From Chitinophaga sp. CF418 (lineage in GTDB: Bacteria > Bacteroidota > Bacteroidia > Chitinophagales > Chitinophagaceae): a stretch of DNA of 64,000 nt. The notes below the pieces were generated by a model that saw only the letters and a list, made by a program, of their open reading frames with translations, did not search any database and was not told where the DNA came from. The DNA lies in assembly GCF_900142925.1 (NCBI RefSeq), contig NZ_FRCN01000003.1:461300-525299 (forward strand), written 5' to 3'. The translations under genes were made by a program, and so were the position numbers. This document shows positions 11,001-18,064 of the stretch, one piece after another. The stretch's first letter is position 1. Every line of letters starts with the position of its first letter.

Positions 11001-12114
11001 AGACAGAAAATACGGCGCCAGCGGACAATTAAAAGAAAGTACCGCCGCCCGTTTTGAATATGACGAAGAAGGGAACCTCATTCGCAAGACCACCAGAGAT
11101 CTGAAAGTATGGGAATACGAATGGTATGGCAATGGCATGCTGAAAAAAGTCATCCGGCCCGACAAACAGGCTGTATTATTCGAATATGATGCCTTAGGCA
11201 GAAGAACAGCGAAGATCTATAAACAACAGATCACCCGCTGGCTCTGGGATGGCAATGTCCCGCTGCACGAATGGCATTATCCTGTAAAACAACGCCCTGT
11301 TACCACTATAGATGAAGATGGAAATATATTAACACCACCGGAACCCGTTCCCGCTGAAACATTGATCACCTGGACCTTTGAGGCAGATGCTGCTGTTCCC
11401 GCTGCGCGGATCAGTGGAGGTAAAAAATATTCCGTTATCACCGATTATCTCGGTACGCCCTGCGAGGCATACGACGATGAAGGCAACATGGTATGGTCCT
11501 GCGAATTGGATATTTATGGAAACGTCCGTAAGTTAGCAGGCGACCGTAACTTTGTACCCTTCCGCTACCAGGGGCAGTATGAGGATGCAGAAACAGGACT
11601 TTATTACAACAGGTTCAGGTATTATAGTCCGGAGGAAGGCAGTTATATCAGCCATGATCCTACAGGATTATTCGGTGGTATCCATCTTTACGCATATGTG
11701 AAAAAGCCGGATGCCTATGTAGATATATTCGGATTGAATCCTATCGAATGGGTGGATCCGAAATCACTGAATTTCTCCCAGGGATATGTTGGACATCAGG
11801 TAGAAGAATATGCACAGCTGATGAAAGATGGTAAATGGGATTGGTCAAGGAGCCCGCTGGAAGTAGCAGAGATAGACGGTCACCGTGTCAGCCTTGACAA
11901 CAGGCGTTTGATGGCGGCACAGATGGCAGAGGTACCACAGGTGCCGATACGTATGGTCAACCTGGACGATCCACGTCCTGATGGCGGTACTTATCGCAGC
12001 AATCTTGAAAAGAAACTGAATTCCAAACCAAAGAAAAGACCTGATCTTCAAAAAGCTGATCTGCGGCCTCATGGTTCACCTAATAAACCTACAATCGTAT
12101 ATCCGAATAAATAA
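8050..12114 (+). CDS. PAAR-like/Rhs polymorphic toxin with ParB-like C-terminal domain
   Basis: 1354 residues. Residues 1-170 form a hydrophobic PAAR-like tip (pattern GSKKVKTEGRLMSPAGHMLM), about 215-330 a DUF6531 domain (YDGTDFELPGPIPLTWARSWNS), and about 340-1229 many YD/RHS repeats that should build the toxin cocoon. The RHS core ends with YYNRFRYYSPEEGSYISHDP and LYAYVKKPDAYVDIFGLN. The last 125 residues are the variable toxin. Its centre, DGHRVSLDNRRLMAAQ followed by VPIRMV, resembles ParB-superfamily nuclease toxin domains; this part is tentative. PAAR/Rhs proteins are carried on type VI secretion spikes, but no such genes are in the window, so this is an orphan cargo locus. The ATG at 8050 is preceded by AT-rich DNA without a Shine-Dalgarno. 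The next gene is the likely immunity gene. Confidence 0.9.
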   Translation: MLVSNKHFVPVIGLDIHIVLLFGFPIPLPHPYIGFVIDPMDYIPFIGATTKVNHVPRGVSDTSGIIIIFMHFPMGGPWVLAPLIGHDSVNFYGSKKVKTEGRLMSPAGHMLMTCNDIGLPLSLQPGKKMKPRPSMYLPTSFSIPLSFGKPVMVGGPYVPDWAGVLINLLASYGFGALMKGLKKVVTKFNHALQKTLGSNKLSNFLCKLGLEPVDLVQGIVIYDGTDFELPGPIPLTWARSWNSDSPHKGVLGHATHFSYDMRVQEFVQEGITLVLLKNGRSAVFEYTPTGMPSEYNRHEQLTLTRTDINSYLLYDQKEKLFYTFHKLHPADRQYRLVSIHDKAGFIITFHYNFKGDLQRIIDTAGRQLHVENDKSGRIIRVTAHHRGQERLMVSYEYNEAGDLSAIIDANSKAIRMIYEDHLMIQRTDRNGQSFYWEYDRQRRCIHAWGEKGVLEGYIAYYPEKGYNVLTDSLGQETTYYYTPDFVVHQVKDALGHSTFTEYTENFEIYRYIDEEGNATGFSYDEWGNCVAFTKADGATQSFAYDEEGNLLLVRAAQGDTRSYVYNEHNGQIHTITEADGSLVMFAYDQQQLIRKVERLRSGSTSLEYDEDFNLTAVTLPDGGTYGWQYDAWGQCIQSNNPQQEAQHFQYDTLGRVTDIRTPDGNHIRLGYNAYDEVIHAKDKHHDIRFTYTQLGSLQSREENGAKIHFLLDTEERLVAVVNEHGESYRFKRDQRGQVIQETGFDNVSRYLKRDAKGNVIRIDRPGKRSTVYEYDYNYRLTRAEHSDGSWETFTYNRNSQLMEAINENSTIRFERDVLGNIVKEYQNGHEISTEFNKYGKRLHVSSSLGADIRYDRNFNGVVTGITATDGNIDDHWTAQIGRNLRGLETERLLPGGITSRRVYDDAGLPAHHSVSHHSRTLRSRYYRWDANQQLRQIINALDKGVSTFSHDSFGHLARAQYEDGQYDYRLPDKMGNLYKTPERKDRKYGASGQLKESTAARFEYDEEGNLIRKTTRDLKVWEYEWYGNGMLKKVIRPDKQAVLFEYDALGRRTAKIYKQQITRWLWDGNVPLHEWHYPVKQRPVTTIDEDGNILTPPEPVPAETLITWTFEADAAVPAARISGGKKYSVITDYLGTPCEAYDDEGNMVWSCELDIYGNVRKLAGDRNFVPFRYQGQYEDAETGLYYNRFRYYSPEEGSYISHDPTGLFGGIHLYAYVKKPDAYVDIFGLNPIEWVDPKSLNFSQGYVGHQVEEYAQLMKDGKWDWSRSPLEVAEIDGHRVSLDNRRLMAAQMAEVPQVPIRMVNLDDPRPDGGTYRSNLEKKLNSKPKKRPDLQKADLRPHGSPNKPTIVYPNK

Positions 12115-12121
12115 CATACAC

Positions 12122-12580
12122 ATGACGAACATCATCCAGGAGCATTGGAATAATAACGAATTACCGGGTATAGACGCCATTCTTTTTGCAGATGGCACAG
12201 TGATCATCCTCGATTTTTATGCTGTATCAACAGAAAAAGGGAAGTTACATTATGTGAATCCTGTCTGTGAAACCAATCTGAAAAGTGTTGAAAAATACAA
12301 TGACGATGTATGGTCGCAGATAGAACGTCATCCTGGCGTCCTCACGCTTCCTGATGGGAAGAAAGTTTATTTCGGCGAAGGGGGTATGGGACATGAAGGC
12401 TTTGTAGCCCTTACGGAAAATGATGATCAGCTGATCTGGGCTTTATTCAGTAGCGCCACCAATCCATTCACAAAGGCTGAATTTGTGCATGGTAAGATCC
12501 GCGCTTATTCAACTTACGATCTCTATTATAACATTGATATCCTCACGCCGGAAAAGATCGTCATTGAAGCGGCGGAGTAG
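12122..12580 (+). CDS. Probable immunity protein to the Rhs C-terminal toxin
   Basis: 152 residues, starting at the ATG at 12122, only 7 bases after the Rhs stop; the frame is open further upstream but that part lies inside the Rhs gene. I do not recognise the family. The protein is small, acidic and soluble, with no signal peptide or membrane segment (opening MTNIIQEHWNNNELPGIDAI). Position directly after a polymorphic toxin C-terminus is the standard place for the matching immunity gene, and the size fits. The function is inferred from context only. Its last 20 bases overlap the end of the convergent endonuclease V gene. Confidence 0.7.
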   Translation: MTNIIQEHWNNNELPGIDAILFADGTVIILDFYAVSTEKGKLHYVNPVCETNLKSVEKYNDDVWSQIERHPGVLTLPDGKKVYFGEGGMGHEGFVALTENDDQLIWALFSSATNPFTKAEFVHGKIRAYSTYDLYYNIDILTPEKIVIEAAE

Positions 12581-13256
12581 TGCCGTTCTTATATGCCAGG
12601 AATGCCTCCCGCCCGTAATGATCTGCTTTGCGGGTCGTTTCCGGCAGGCGGTATTCCGTACACATTTTTAATACCAGGCTGGTTGCAGTATCCAGTGAGA
12701 TCTTATGCCCCACAGACACAAACACCGGGTTAATTCCCGTTTGTGTCCGCAATGCATTCCCGATATGCTCTCCATCATCTTCCGCCAGTAAAGGGCTGAT
12801 GGAACCGCGGTCCGGGCCAGGTTGATCATATTTCCCAAATAATCTTGTTTTACCGCATCCCAGGGTGGGTTTGTCCAATAGAACACCCATATGGCATGCC
12901 AGGCCAAAACGCCGTGGATGCGCCCTCCCCTGCCCATCACAGATGATGATATCAGGATGCTGTTTCAGCTTCTTCCATGCTTCCAGCAGAACCGGCATCT
13001 CACGGAAGGAAAACAGACCGGGGATGTATGGGAAAGTCACCTCCATGCAATGTGTGGCTACTTCTACTACTTCCAGTGTATGATAGTCCAGCAATACAAA
13101 AGCACCTGCAATAGCTTCACTGTCCTTATCATATTCCACATCCACACCCGCGATCAGCTTTATTTCAGCAGGCAACTGGTCAGACTCGATGACCTGCCCT
13201 CTTAACTGCTGCTGAATGTCGATCGCTTCCTGTTCTGTCAGATTCGGATTTATCAT
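12561..13256 (-). CDS. nfi: Endonuclease V (deoxyinosine 3' endonuclease)
   Basis: 231 residues, normal for the family. Endonuclease V nicks DNA at the second bond 3' of deoxyinosine, starting repair of deaminated adenine. The family blocks are clear: AGVDVEYD (metal ligand Asp39), FPYIPGLFSFREMP (the PYxPxxLxFRE wedge motif, Glu86), CDGQGRAHPRRFGLACHMG (Asp107) and a later GHKISLDTA block. Start ATG at 13256. The gene is convergent with the Rhs immunity gene and their ends overlap by 20 bases. It is a housekeeping repair gene; no functional link to the neighbouring toxin genes is implied, although a deaminase-type toxin is encoded 2 kb away. Confidence 0.95.
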   Translation of the reverse strand: MINPNLTEQEAIDIQQQLRGQVIESDQLPAEIKLIAGVDVEYDKDSEAIAGAFVLLDYHTLEVVEVATHCMEVTFPYIPGLFSFREMPVLLEAWKKLKQHPDIIICDGQGRAHPRRFGLACHMGVLLDKPTLGCGKTRLFGKYDQPGPDRGSISPLLAEDDGEHIGNALRTQTGINPVFVSVGHKISLDTATSLVLKMCTEYRLPETTRKADHYGREAFLAYKNGTTPPLQ

Positions 13257-13396
13257 GTTAATGCTTACTGCTTGAAAGTTAAATATATGGAAAACATCAT
13301 ATCATTTTCCCACGGGGCCTGCAACAGTCTGTAACTTTTCCTTCTCACACCCGTTATAAGGTTACTATACCCGCGTTATCAACCAGACTAATTGAA

Positions 13397-13708
13397 ATGA
13401 AAAAGTTCTTTATTTTTTCCACTATTATCTTCATTTTATCCTGCTCGAAAGAAAATGGCAGGTCTTTTAAGGGGGTAGTCTCAACAGCTGACAATTGCTG
13501 CTCATCTATAGAAGGCGGCAGACTTTACAAGGTTAACATTCTGGGGACAGACAGTACTATTACCACCGTGTTACCGGCTGCGATCAATCTGGGCGACACC
13601 ATTGCATTTAACATGCATGCTACAGACACGCCTCCGGCAGTACTTTGCCTGGCCATCTGCCCGATGCCTGAAATGGTACGGTTATCGGATGTGAGTAAGG
13701 TACAATAA
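13397..13708 (+). CDS. Small lipoprotein, unknown function
   Basis: 103 residues. The N-terminus MKKFFIFSTIIFILSCSKENG is a clear lipoprotein signal with the lipidated Cys at residue 16. The mature part is about 87 residues, beta-rich in appearance, with an adjacent Cys pair (DNCCSS) and two more Cys near the end (LCLAICPMPEM), which could form disulfides in the periplasm. No family recognised. It stands alone between nfi (divergent) and the SUKH gene, whose stop codon is only 8 bases from its own, so the two are convergent. Possibly a copper- or stress-related small lipoprotein, but this cannot be supported. Confidence 0.7.
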   Translation: MKKFFIFSTIIFILSCSKENGRSFKGVVSTADNCCSSIEGGRLYKVNILGTDSTITTVLPAAINLGDTIAFNMHATDTPPAVLCLAICPMPEMVRLSDVSKVQ

Positions 13709-13716
13709 GTGGGAGG

Positions 13717-14172
13717 TTACTTTTTGATAACCCCATCAAATTTTAATACTTTGGTCAGTTCTTCCCTGATCAGTTGTGAAAACGAAGGCTTAAAAACATC
13801 CGCCTTACCTGCATCAAGAACATATACCGGGGGATCGTCTTCCAGCTGCTCGCAATCAAAGAAATAAGAAGAAAGTCCCTGCCACTCGCCGAAGAAGAAA
13901 TGACTGTCTTTGATCACGAAAGAACCGTTTCCCATACTCTCCAATGCTTTAACAGCATCTTTCCTGTTTTGCGTCAGGTAGGATACTTCGCTCGAGTAAT
14001 TTCTGAGGATGCGGCCCTTTTTCTTACCGAAAATGGAGATGAATTCTACGTAAGCTGACGGTAGTTTAACATTAAACTGCTGTTCGATCGCTTTGATCTC
14101 TGCCTCACTAACTCCCTGAGGATCACCCAGGTGCTTCGCATATGGTTGTAAAAAGTCCAGATATTTTGCCAT
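13717..14172 (-). CDS. SUKH (SMI1/KNR4) family probable immunity protein
   Basis: 151 residues, soluble. The pattern VSEAEIKAIEQQFNVKLPSAYVEFISIFG is the classic SMI1/KNR4 opening, followed by a block with FFGEWQGLSSYFFDCEQ. SUKH proteins are the commonest immunity proteins against nuclease and deaminase toxins in polymorphic toxin systems. It is the last gene of the minus-strand run that includes the deaminase-type toxin and two other likely immunity genes, 60 bases after the preceding stop. Family call is good; which toxin it neutralises is unknown, and it may be an extra immunity gene for toxins of other strains. Confidence 0.82.
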   Translation of the reverse strand: MAKYLDFLQPYAKHLGDPQGVSEAEIKAIEQQFNVKLPSAYVEFISIFGKKKGRILRNYSSEVSYLTQNRKDAVKALESMGNGSFVIKDSHFFFGEWQGLSSYFFDCEQLEDDPPVYVLDAGKADVFKPSFSQLIREELTKVLKFDGVIKK

Positions 14173-14232
14173 CTGTTGGTCTAAAGGATTAATATCATTT
14201 AAAGCATAATATTAATATTTTTTCTCATGATT

Positions 14233-14676
14233 TTAAATGTATATTTCACTTTCAGTCACACCGGCAATACTGTAATCTTTGAGACGGACCGTCCAATAAA
14301 AGGTTTCCCCGGAAGTAGTAGCTGATAACAGATAATCATAAGTAAAGGAATAGCCGCTCTCAGAGTACCTTTTCAGCGTTACTCCAGCCAGTTGCAGTTT
14401 ATCCTGCGGTGGCACCACTTCTGCATTAGCTTCACCCATAGCGCTGATGATCCTGCCTGCCCAATGCACATCTTCCCTAATTTGCAGCTTACGTTTCTGT
14501 AGGAAGTTCATGAAGTCATTTACGATAGTCCAGTCCACTATTCCATTCCGGAAAGCAACTGACAGTATATTACACTTTATGGCAACATCCGCCAGCTGCC
14601 ATTCCTCTTTCAGATGCCAGCTGGCAGTGTTTTCCTCATATTGAAAATTTTCCCGGCTCCACGTTCTCTCCATCAT
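14233..14676 (-). CDS. Candidate immunity protein, paralogue of the preceding gene
   Basis: 147 residues from the ATG at 14676 (a TTG at 14700 would overlap the upstream gene and is less likely). No known family recognised. It aligns by eye with the product of the gene just upstream: both have a central stretch about lines such as VDWTIVNDFMNFLQK / FSWEDVAAFISNVHK, then LQLAGVTLKRY / LDLDPGIIEYKGY, then YDYLLSA / IHYLLSD and an ending IAGV.E / ITGVKFD. Small, acidic, without signal peptide or membrane helix. The pair sits directly after the deaminase-type toxin gene, the usual place for immunity genes. Function inferred from position. Confidence 0.6.
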   Translation of the reverse strand: MMERTWSRENFQYEENTASWHLKEEWQLADVAIKCNILSVAFRNGIVDWTIVNDFMNFLQKRKLQIREDVHWAGRIISAMGEANAEVVPPQDKLQLAGVTLKRYSESGYSFTYDYLLSATTSGETFYWTVRLKDYSIAGVTESEIYI

Positions 14677-14689
14677 GTTGTTATAATGT

Positions 14690-15178
14690 TTATAAGTCAA
14701 ATTTTACTCCAGTGATCCGCCCGCCGGCGAATGCCGCGCACCACAGATACATTCCCATATCCTCGTATGGATCTCTTGCATCAGAGAGTAAGTAATGAAT
14801 AGCATAGTGATACACCCTCTCTCCTGCCGCTGTCGTGCTATAACCTTTATATTCAATGATGCCCGGGTCAAGATCTAAATGGCGATCCTGTTCTTCATCG
14901 ATGCCATCTTTGAAGAAGGATCTGCACAAGCCCAATACCGGCCCCTTGGCCGCAGCAATTCTTTCCACATACCAACTGTTATGCTTATGTACATTGCTGA
15001 TAAATGCCGCTACATCTTCCCAACTGAATAACGCATCCCTGGTTTGTTCTATATTTATTAAGAACTCCAGCAAATGCCCCGCCACGATATCGCTCTCCGG
15101 ACTATGCCAGTTCTTTGCATCATGCGATACTGTGAACACGTATGCCTTATCATCTATATTAAGCACTATCTCTTCCAT
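14690..15178 (-). CDS. Candidate cognate immunity protein for the deaminase toxin
   Basis: 162 residues from the ATG at 15178, which lies 4 bases after the toxin stop codon, so translation is probably coupled. Soluble, acidic, no signal peptide; opening MEEIVLNIDDKAYVFTV. No known family recognised. The downstream gene encodes a similar protein, so this is a tandem duplicated family. Immediate position behind a toxin C-terminus is the strongest argument for immunity. Alternatively it could be a chaperone for the toxin, but two diverged copies fit immunity better. Confidence 0.65.
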   Translation of the reverse strand: MEEIVLNIDDKAYVFTVSHDAKNWHSPESDIVAGHLLEFLINIEQTRDALFSWEDVAAFISNVHKHNSWYVERIAAAKGPVLGLCRSFFKDGIDEEQDRHLDLDPGIIEYKGYSTTAAGERVYHYAIHYLLSDARDPYEDMGMYLWCAAFAGGRITGVKFDL

Positions 15179-15182
15179 ATTA

Positions 15183-18056
15183 TTATAAATTACCCACCAT
15201 GTTTACCCCCAGGAGAATCCTGTAACAATGCGGACAACGGATCATGTTTGTATTTGTCCCGAGATTCTTCATCTTCGGTCCTCTTACCAGCACACGGATA
15301 TCTTTCAGATCTTCCAGTGAATTAAACAGGCCCTCCGCCTTCATTTTTTTAATGATCTCATTCACTGCCTGTACTTCCGCATGAATACCTGCTTTGTCAG
15401 CTGCAAGTAGCTTTGTTTTTTTTATATTAGTATATAATTTTTCGAAAATCTTTCCCCCGGCTTCTGCATCATCTCTGATAAAATTAAGATAATCCAAGTG
15501 CGTCCGCAGTTCGGGTTCCAGCGTTGCCACATCAAAATCAGGATTATTATATTTTAAAGAAACGAATCCCTTTTCCTTCGTAAGCTTCGGACAAAAAGCA
15601 CCGGCCAGTGCTTTTTGAGATGGCGCTACCGGCCCTTTTGACTCAACCGCCGATAACAGATGCAGGTTATCCGGATCTGCTTCCGCCTTAATGCTCTCTA
15701 CACTGGCATCCCATGGCTTATGTCCTGTACCGGGATATGGCTGCTTATAAAAATCACCATTAAGCTCCCAGTTATCAATAAGTTTTGGATTTTTGTTCAG
15801 GATTTCCAGGCCTTTGTCGCTGATAGCATCAAATTCCTGCAGGAACTTCTCTCTCGATGCGGTACTTAAGTTAGCTATTTTTTTCTCCAGTTCACCATAT
15901 TTCAACGCTTTCATTCTTGCTAGCAGCAACTGGCCATCCTCTGCTACACTACCCATTCTCGCCAGCAGGTTATCTGCATCTTTCTCCAGCTTTGTTAGTC
16001 CCCGTGCCTTCGCTTCATCACGCACCCGCTTAACGAGGAGCTCAATATTTTCAACGTCTGCTTTGGGTATCATCTTCAGTTCTTCTCCGCCATTTTCAAT
16101 TGCTTTGAACAACTGTGCGATATCATCTCCATTCAGCACCTTCTTTCCACGTATATACGTATATACATTTTTTATACCGCCTGCAGCCATCCTTGTAATA
16201 GAGATACCTCCTGTGATGAGATTATAGGCATTCAATATATCTCTTACCTTTTCATTCTGAGTGGCGCCTGTCACATTCAGAGAGAGGTTCATACCACTGT
16301 TGAACATATCAAACAATACCCAGGCCTTTCTGATCCCTGTCACACCCGCTTTGATCTCACCATATCCGGTAGCCAGTGAAATTACATCCACAGCAGCCAT
16401 AGTAGCATCAGCAGCTGTCTGGTTGAATGCCTTCTCATCCACATATTTGAGGAGAATGGCCGGCGTAACAAACATTTTCTCACCGCTGTTCAGATCAGCC
16501 AGCATACCCAGATCGCTGTTATTAACAAACACGATAGGCTCGAATGGTTTCAATGTTATTCCACCCTGATCATCATCGGGTCCCATATAACTAAAGAACA
16601 GCTGTGTCTCTGTCTTCAATTCGCAGTTGTCTATGTAGCTGGTATTCCTGTCAATCTTCTGTACCATCGGCGGCATCATAGGACTGATATTCACCAGCGT
16701 GGCCTCTATCTTTGACCAAATGCTATTGTAAGTATAGAAGATAGTGCGGTCTACAATTTTATCGCTGTTGGCATCCTGCAGCACTTTCACCTGATCGTTG
16801 AAATCGGAGGACATCTTACAGATGGCAATAAATGCCTTGATTAGCCTTTTGTAATTATCCTCTCCCCAGGGACCAAACTTCATATCTTTGGTTTCTTCCG
16901 TAATACCTCGCAGCAAACACCAATCCTTCTTACGGTTAGGCCCATCTGTGGGTGGGCCACCTGAACCAACTCCCACATTACCCGGATAGATCTTTACAAT
17001 AGCCGGCGCCTTGTCATTTAGTTGCTCCATAGCAGCCAGTAAGGTATTGGCATCGTCAGGCTGTGTACTTTCCAATAATTCATTGATGAGCGTCTGGGCC
17101 TCCGTAAAGATCTCCACTCCAGCCAGGACTTTAATAGCATGGAGCCTCTCATCTCCCGTCAGAGCATCATACGCCTTATTACTGATAGTCTTTAACAAGG
17201 CATACATCTCCGAAGAAGTAGTCGTCTGCATGATCTTCTCCTTCACATTTGGCAGGTTCTGATAGTCCTTGTTATTTCCCTCCATGGCCACAATGAAATC
17301 CTCCACGTACTGAGGACCATTCTTAAATGCGATAGAGGAAATATAATTCTTCAGGATCGTCTGATAAGCGCCATTCACTACATCATCCACATTATTGTGC
17401 GGATAATACAGATAGATATCCCGTAGCTTATAACTTTCAACAAAGACCTTAAATTTCATAAGCCCACAGAATAGGACCTTATCCTGCTGCTGTTTAATGA
17501 AAGGCTCAGTAATTCCTTCGACGATCTGTCTGGCATCCTGCAAGGCAAGTGCCGCAACAGCTTTATTCCTGACATCTTCACTATTCTCACTCAGCAATTC
17601 TTTGAGGGTTATATCAGCGCTGATCCCATTATCAAACGCCATAGGCACGAAGTCCACCATCAAAAGATATGTTTTAATGGCATTCTCTTTCTTACTGTTT
17701 AAAACACGCAGCTTCTCATTTAATTTATTCAGCGCACTCACATCAGTGATAAAAAAATCACCCGCAACAGCTGGACTACCTGCTTCATAGGTCAGCTTGC
17801 GTTGTTTGATAAATTCCTTATCAAGGGATTCTACCTTAACAGGCCCGCCTTCATCAACGGTATGGATATTCAATATGTACTGGTTCCTTTCAGATAATCC
17901 CGCTTCATCATTCCGCTGGTTCTGTTCCTGCAACAGTTTCAGCTCTGCACGGCCTTTGGCAATGATAACAGACAAGGTGCTGTCATCTGTATTCACAGCG
18001 AAGACCTTCGTCATCATTAATACCAGTATAAACAGTATTATACTTTTACGTCTCAT
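15183..18056 (-). CDS. Exported polymorphic toxin with C-terminal YwqJ-like nucleic-acid deaminase domain
   Basis: 957 residues. A signal peptide (MRRKSIILFILVLMMTKVFA) is followed by a long mostly helical region of about 800 residues with no family I recognise, a linker with short Gly-rich parts (around 355-370, GVGSGGPPTDG) and helical pretoxin segments. The last 75 residues contain a zinc deaminase signature: HAEV at 892-895 (His892 zinc ligand, Glu894 proton donor) and CPHC at 941-944 (Cys941, Cys944), in the context MIRCPHCYRILLGV. This spacing and the RCPxC..I..GV pattern match YwqJ-type deaminase toxins, which are predicted to deaminate cytosine or adenine in nucleic acids. It lacks a T9SS tail of its own. 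Upstream is the TANFOR protein (8-base gap); downstream are two candidate immunity genes. Toxin role is inference; the motif is directly visible. Confidence 0.78.
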   Translation of the reverse strand: MRRKSIILFILVLMMTKVFAVNTDDSTLSVIIAKGRAELKLLQEQNQRNDEAGLSERNQYILNIHTVDEGGPVKVESLDKEFIKQRKLTYEAGSPAVAGDFFITDVSALNKLNEKLRVLNSKKENAIKTYLLMVDFVPMAFDNGISADITLKELLSENSEDVRNKAVAALALQDARQIVEGITEPFIKQQQDKVLFCGLMKFKVFVESYKLRDIYLYYPHNNVDDVVNGAYQTILKNYISSIAFKNGPQYVEDFIVAMEGNNKDYQNLPNVKEKIMQTTTSSEMYALLKTISNKAYDALTGDERLHAIKVLAGVEIFTEAQTLINELLESTQPDDANTLLAAMEQLNDKAPAIVKIYPGNVGVGSGGPPTDGPNRKKDWCLLRGITEETKDMKFGPWGEDNYKRLIKAFIAICKMSSDFNDQVKVLQDANSDKIVDRTIFYTYNSIWSKIEATLVNISPMMPPMVQKIDRNTSYIDNCELKTETQLFFSYMGPDDDQGGITLKPFEPIVFVNNSDLGMLADLNSGEKMFVTPAILLKYVDEKAFNQTAADATMAAVDVISLATGYGEIKAGVTGIRKAWVLFDMFNSGMNLSLNVTGATQNEKVRDILNAYNLITGGISITRMAAGGIKNVYTYIRGKKVLNGDDIAQLFKAIENGGEELKMIPKADVENIELLVKRVRDEAKARGLTKLEKDADNLLARMGSVAEDGQLLLARMKALKYGELEKKIANLSTASREKFLQEFDAISDKGLEILNKNPKLIDNWELNGDFYKQPYPGTGHKPWDASVESIKAEADPDNLHLLSAVESKGPVAPSQKALAGAFCPKLTKEKGFVSLKYNNPDFDVATLEPELRTHLDYLNFIRDDAEAGGKIFEKLYTNIKKTKLLAADKAGIHAEVQAVNEIIKKMKAEGLFNSLEDLKDIRVLVRGPKMKNLGTNTNMIRCPHCYRILLGVNMVGNL

Positions 18057-18064
18057 CTTTCGGA

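Noticed and set aside
12561..18056. Functional link between endonuclease V (repairs deaminated bases) and the deaminase toxin
   Set aside because: Attractive, but nfi is a common single-copy repair gene in other contexts, lies on the far side of two other genes, and nothing in the sequence joins it to the toxin operon.
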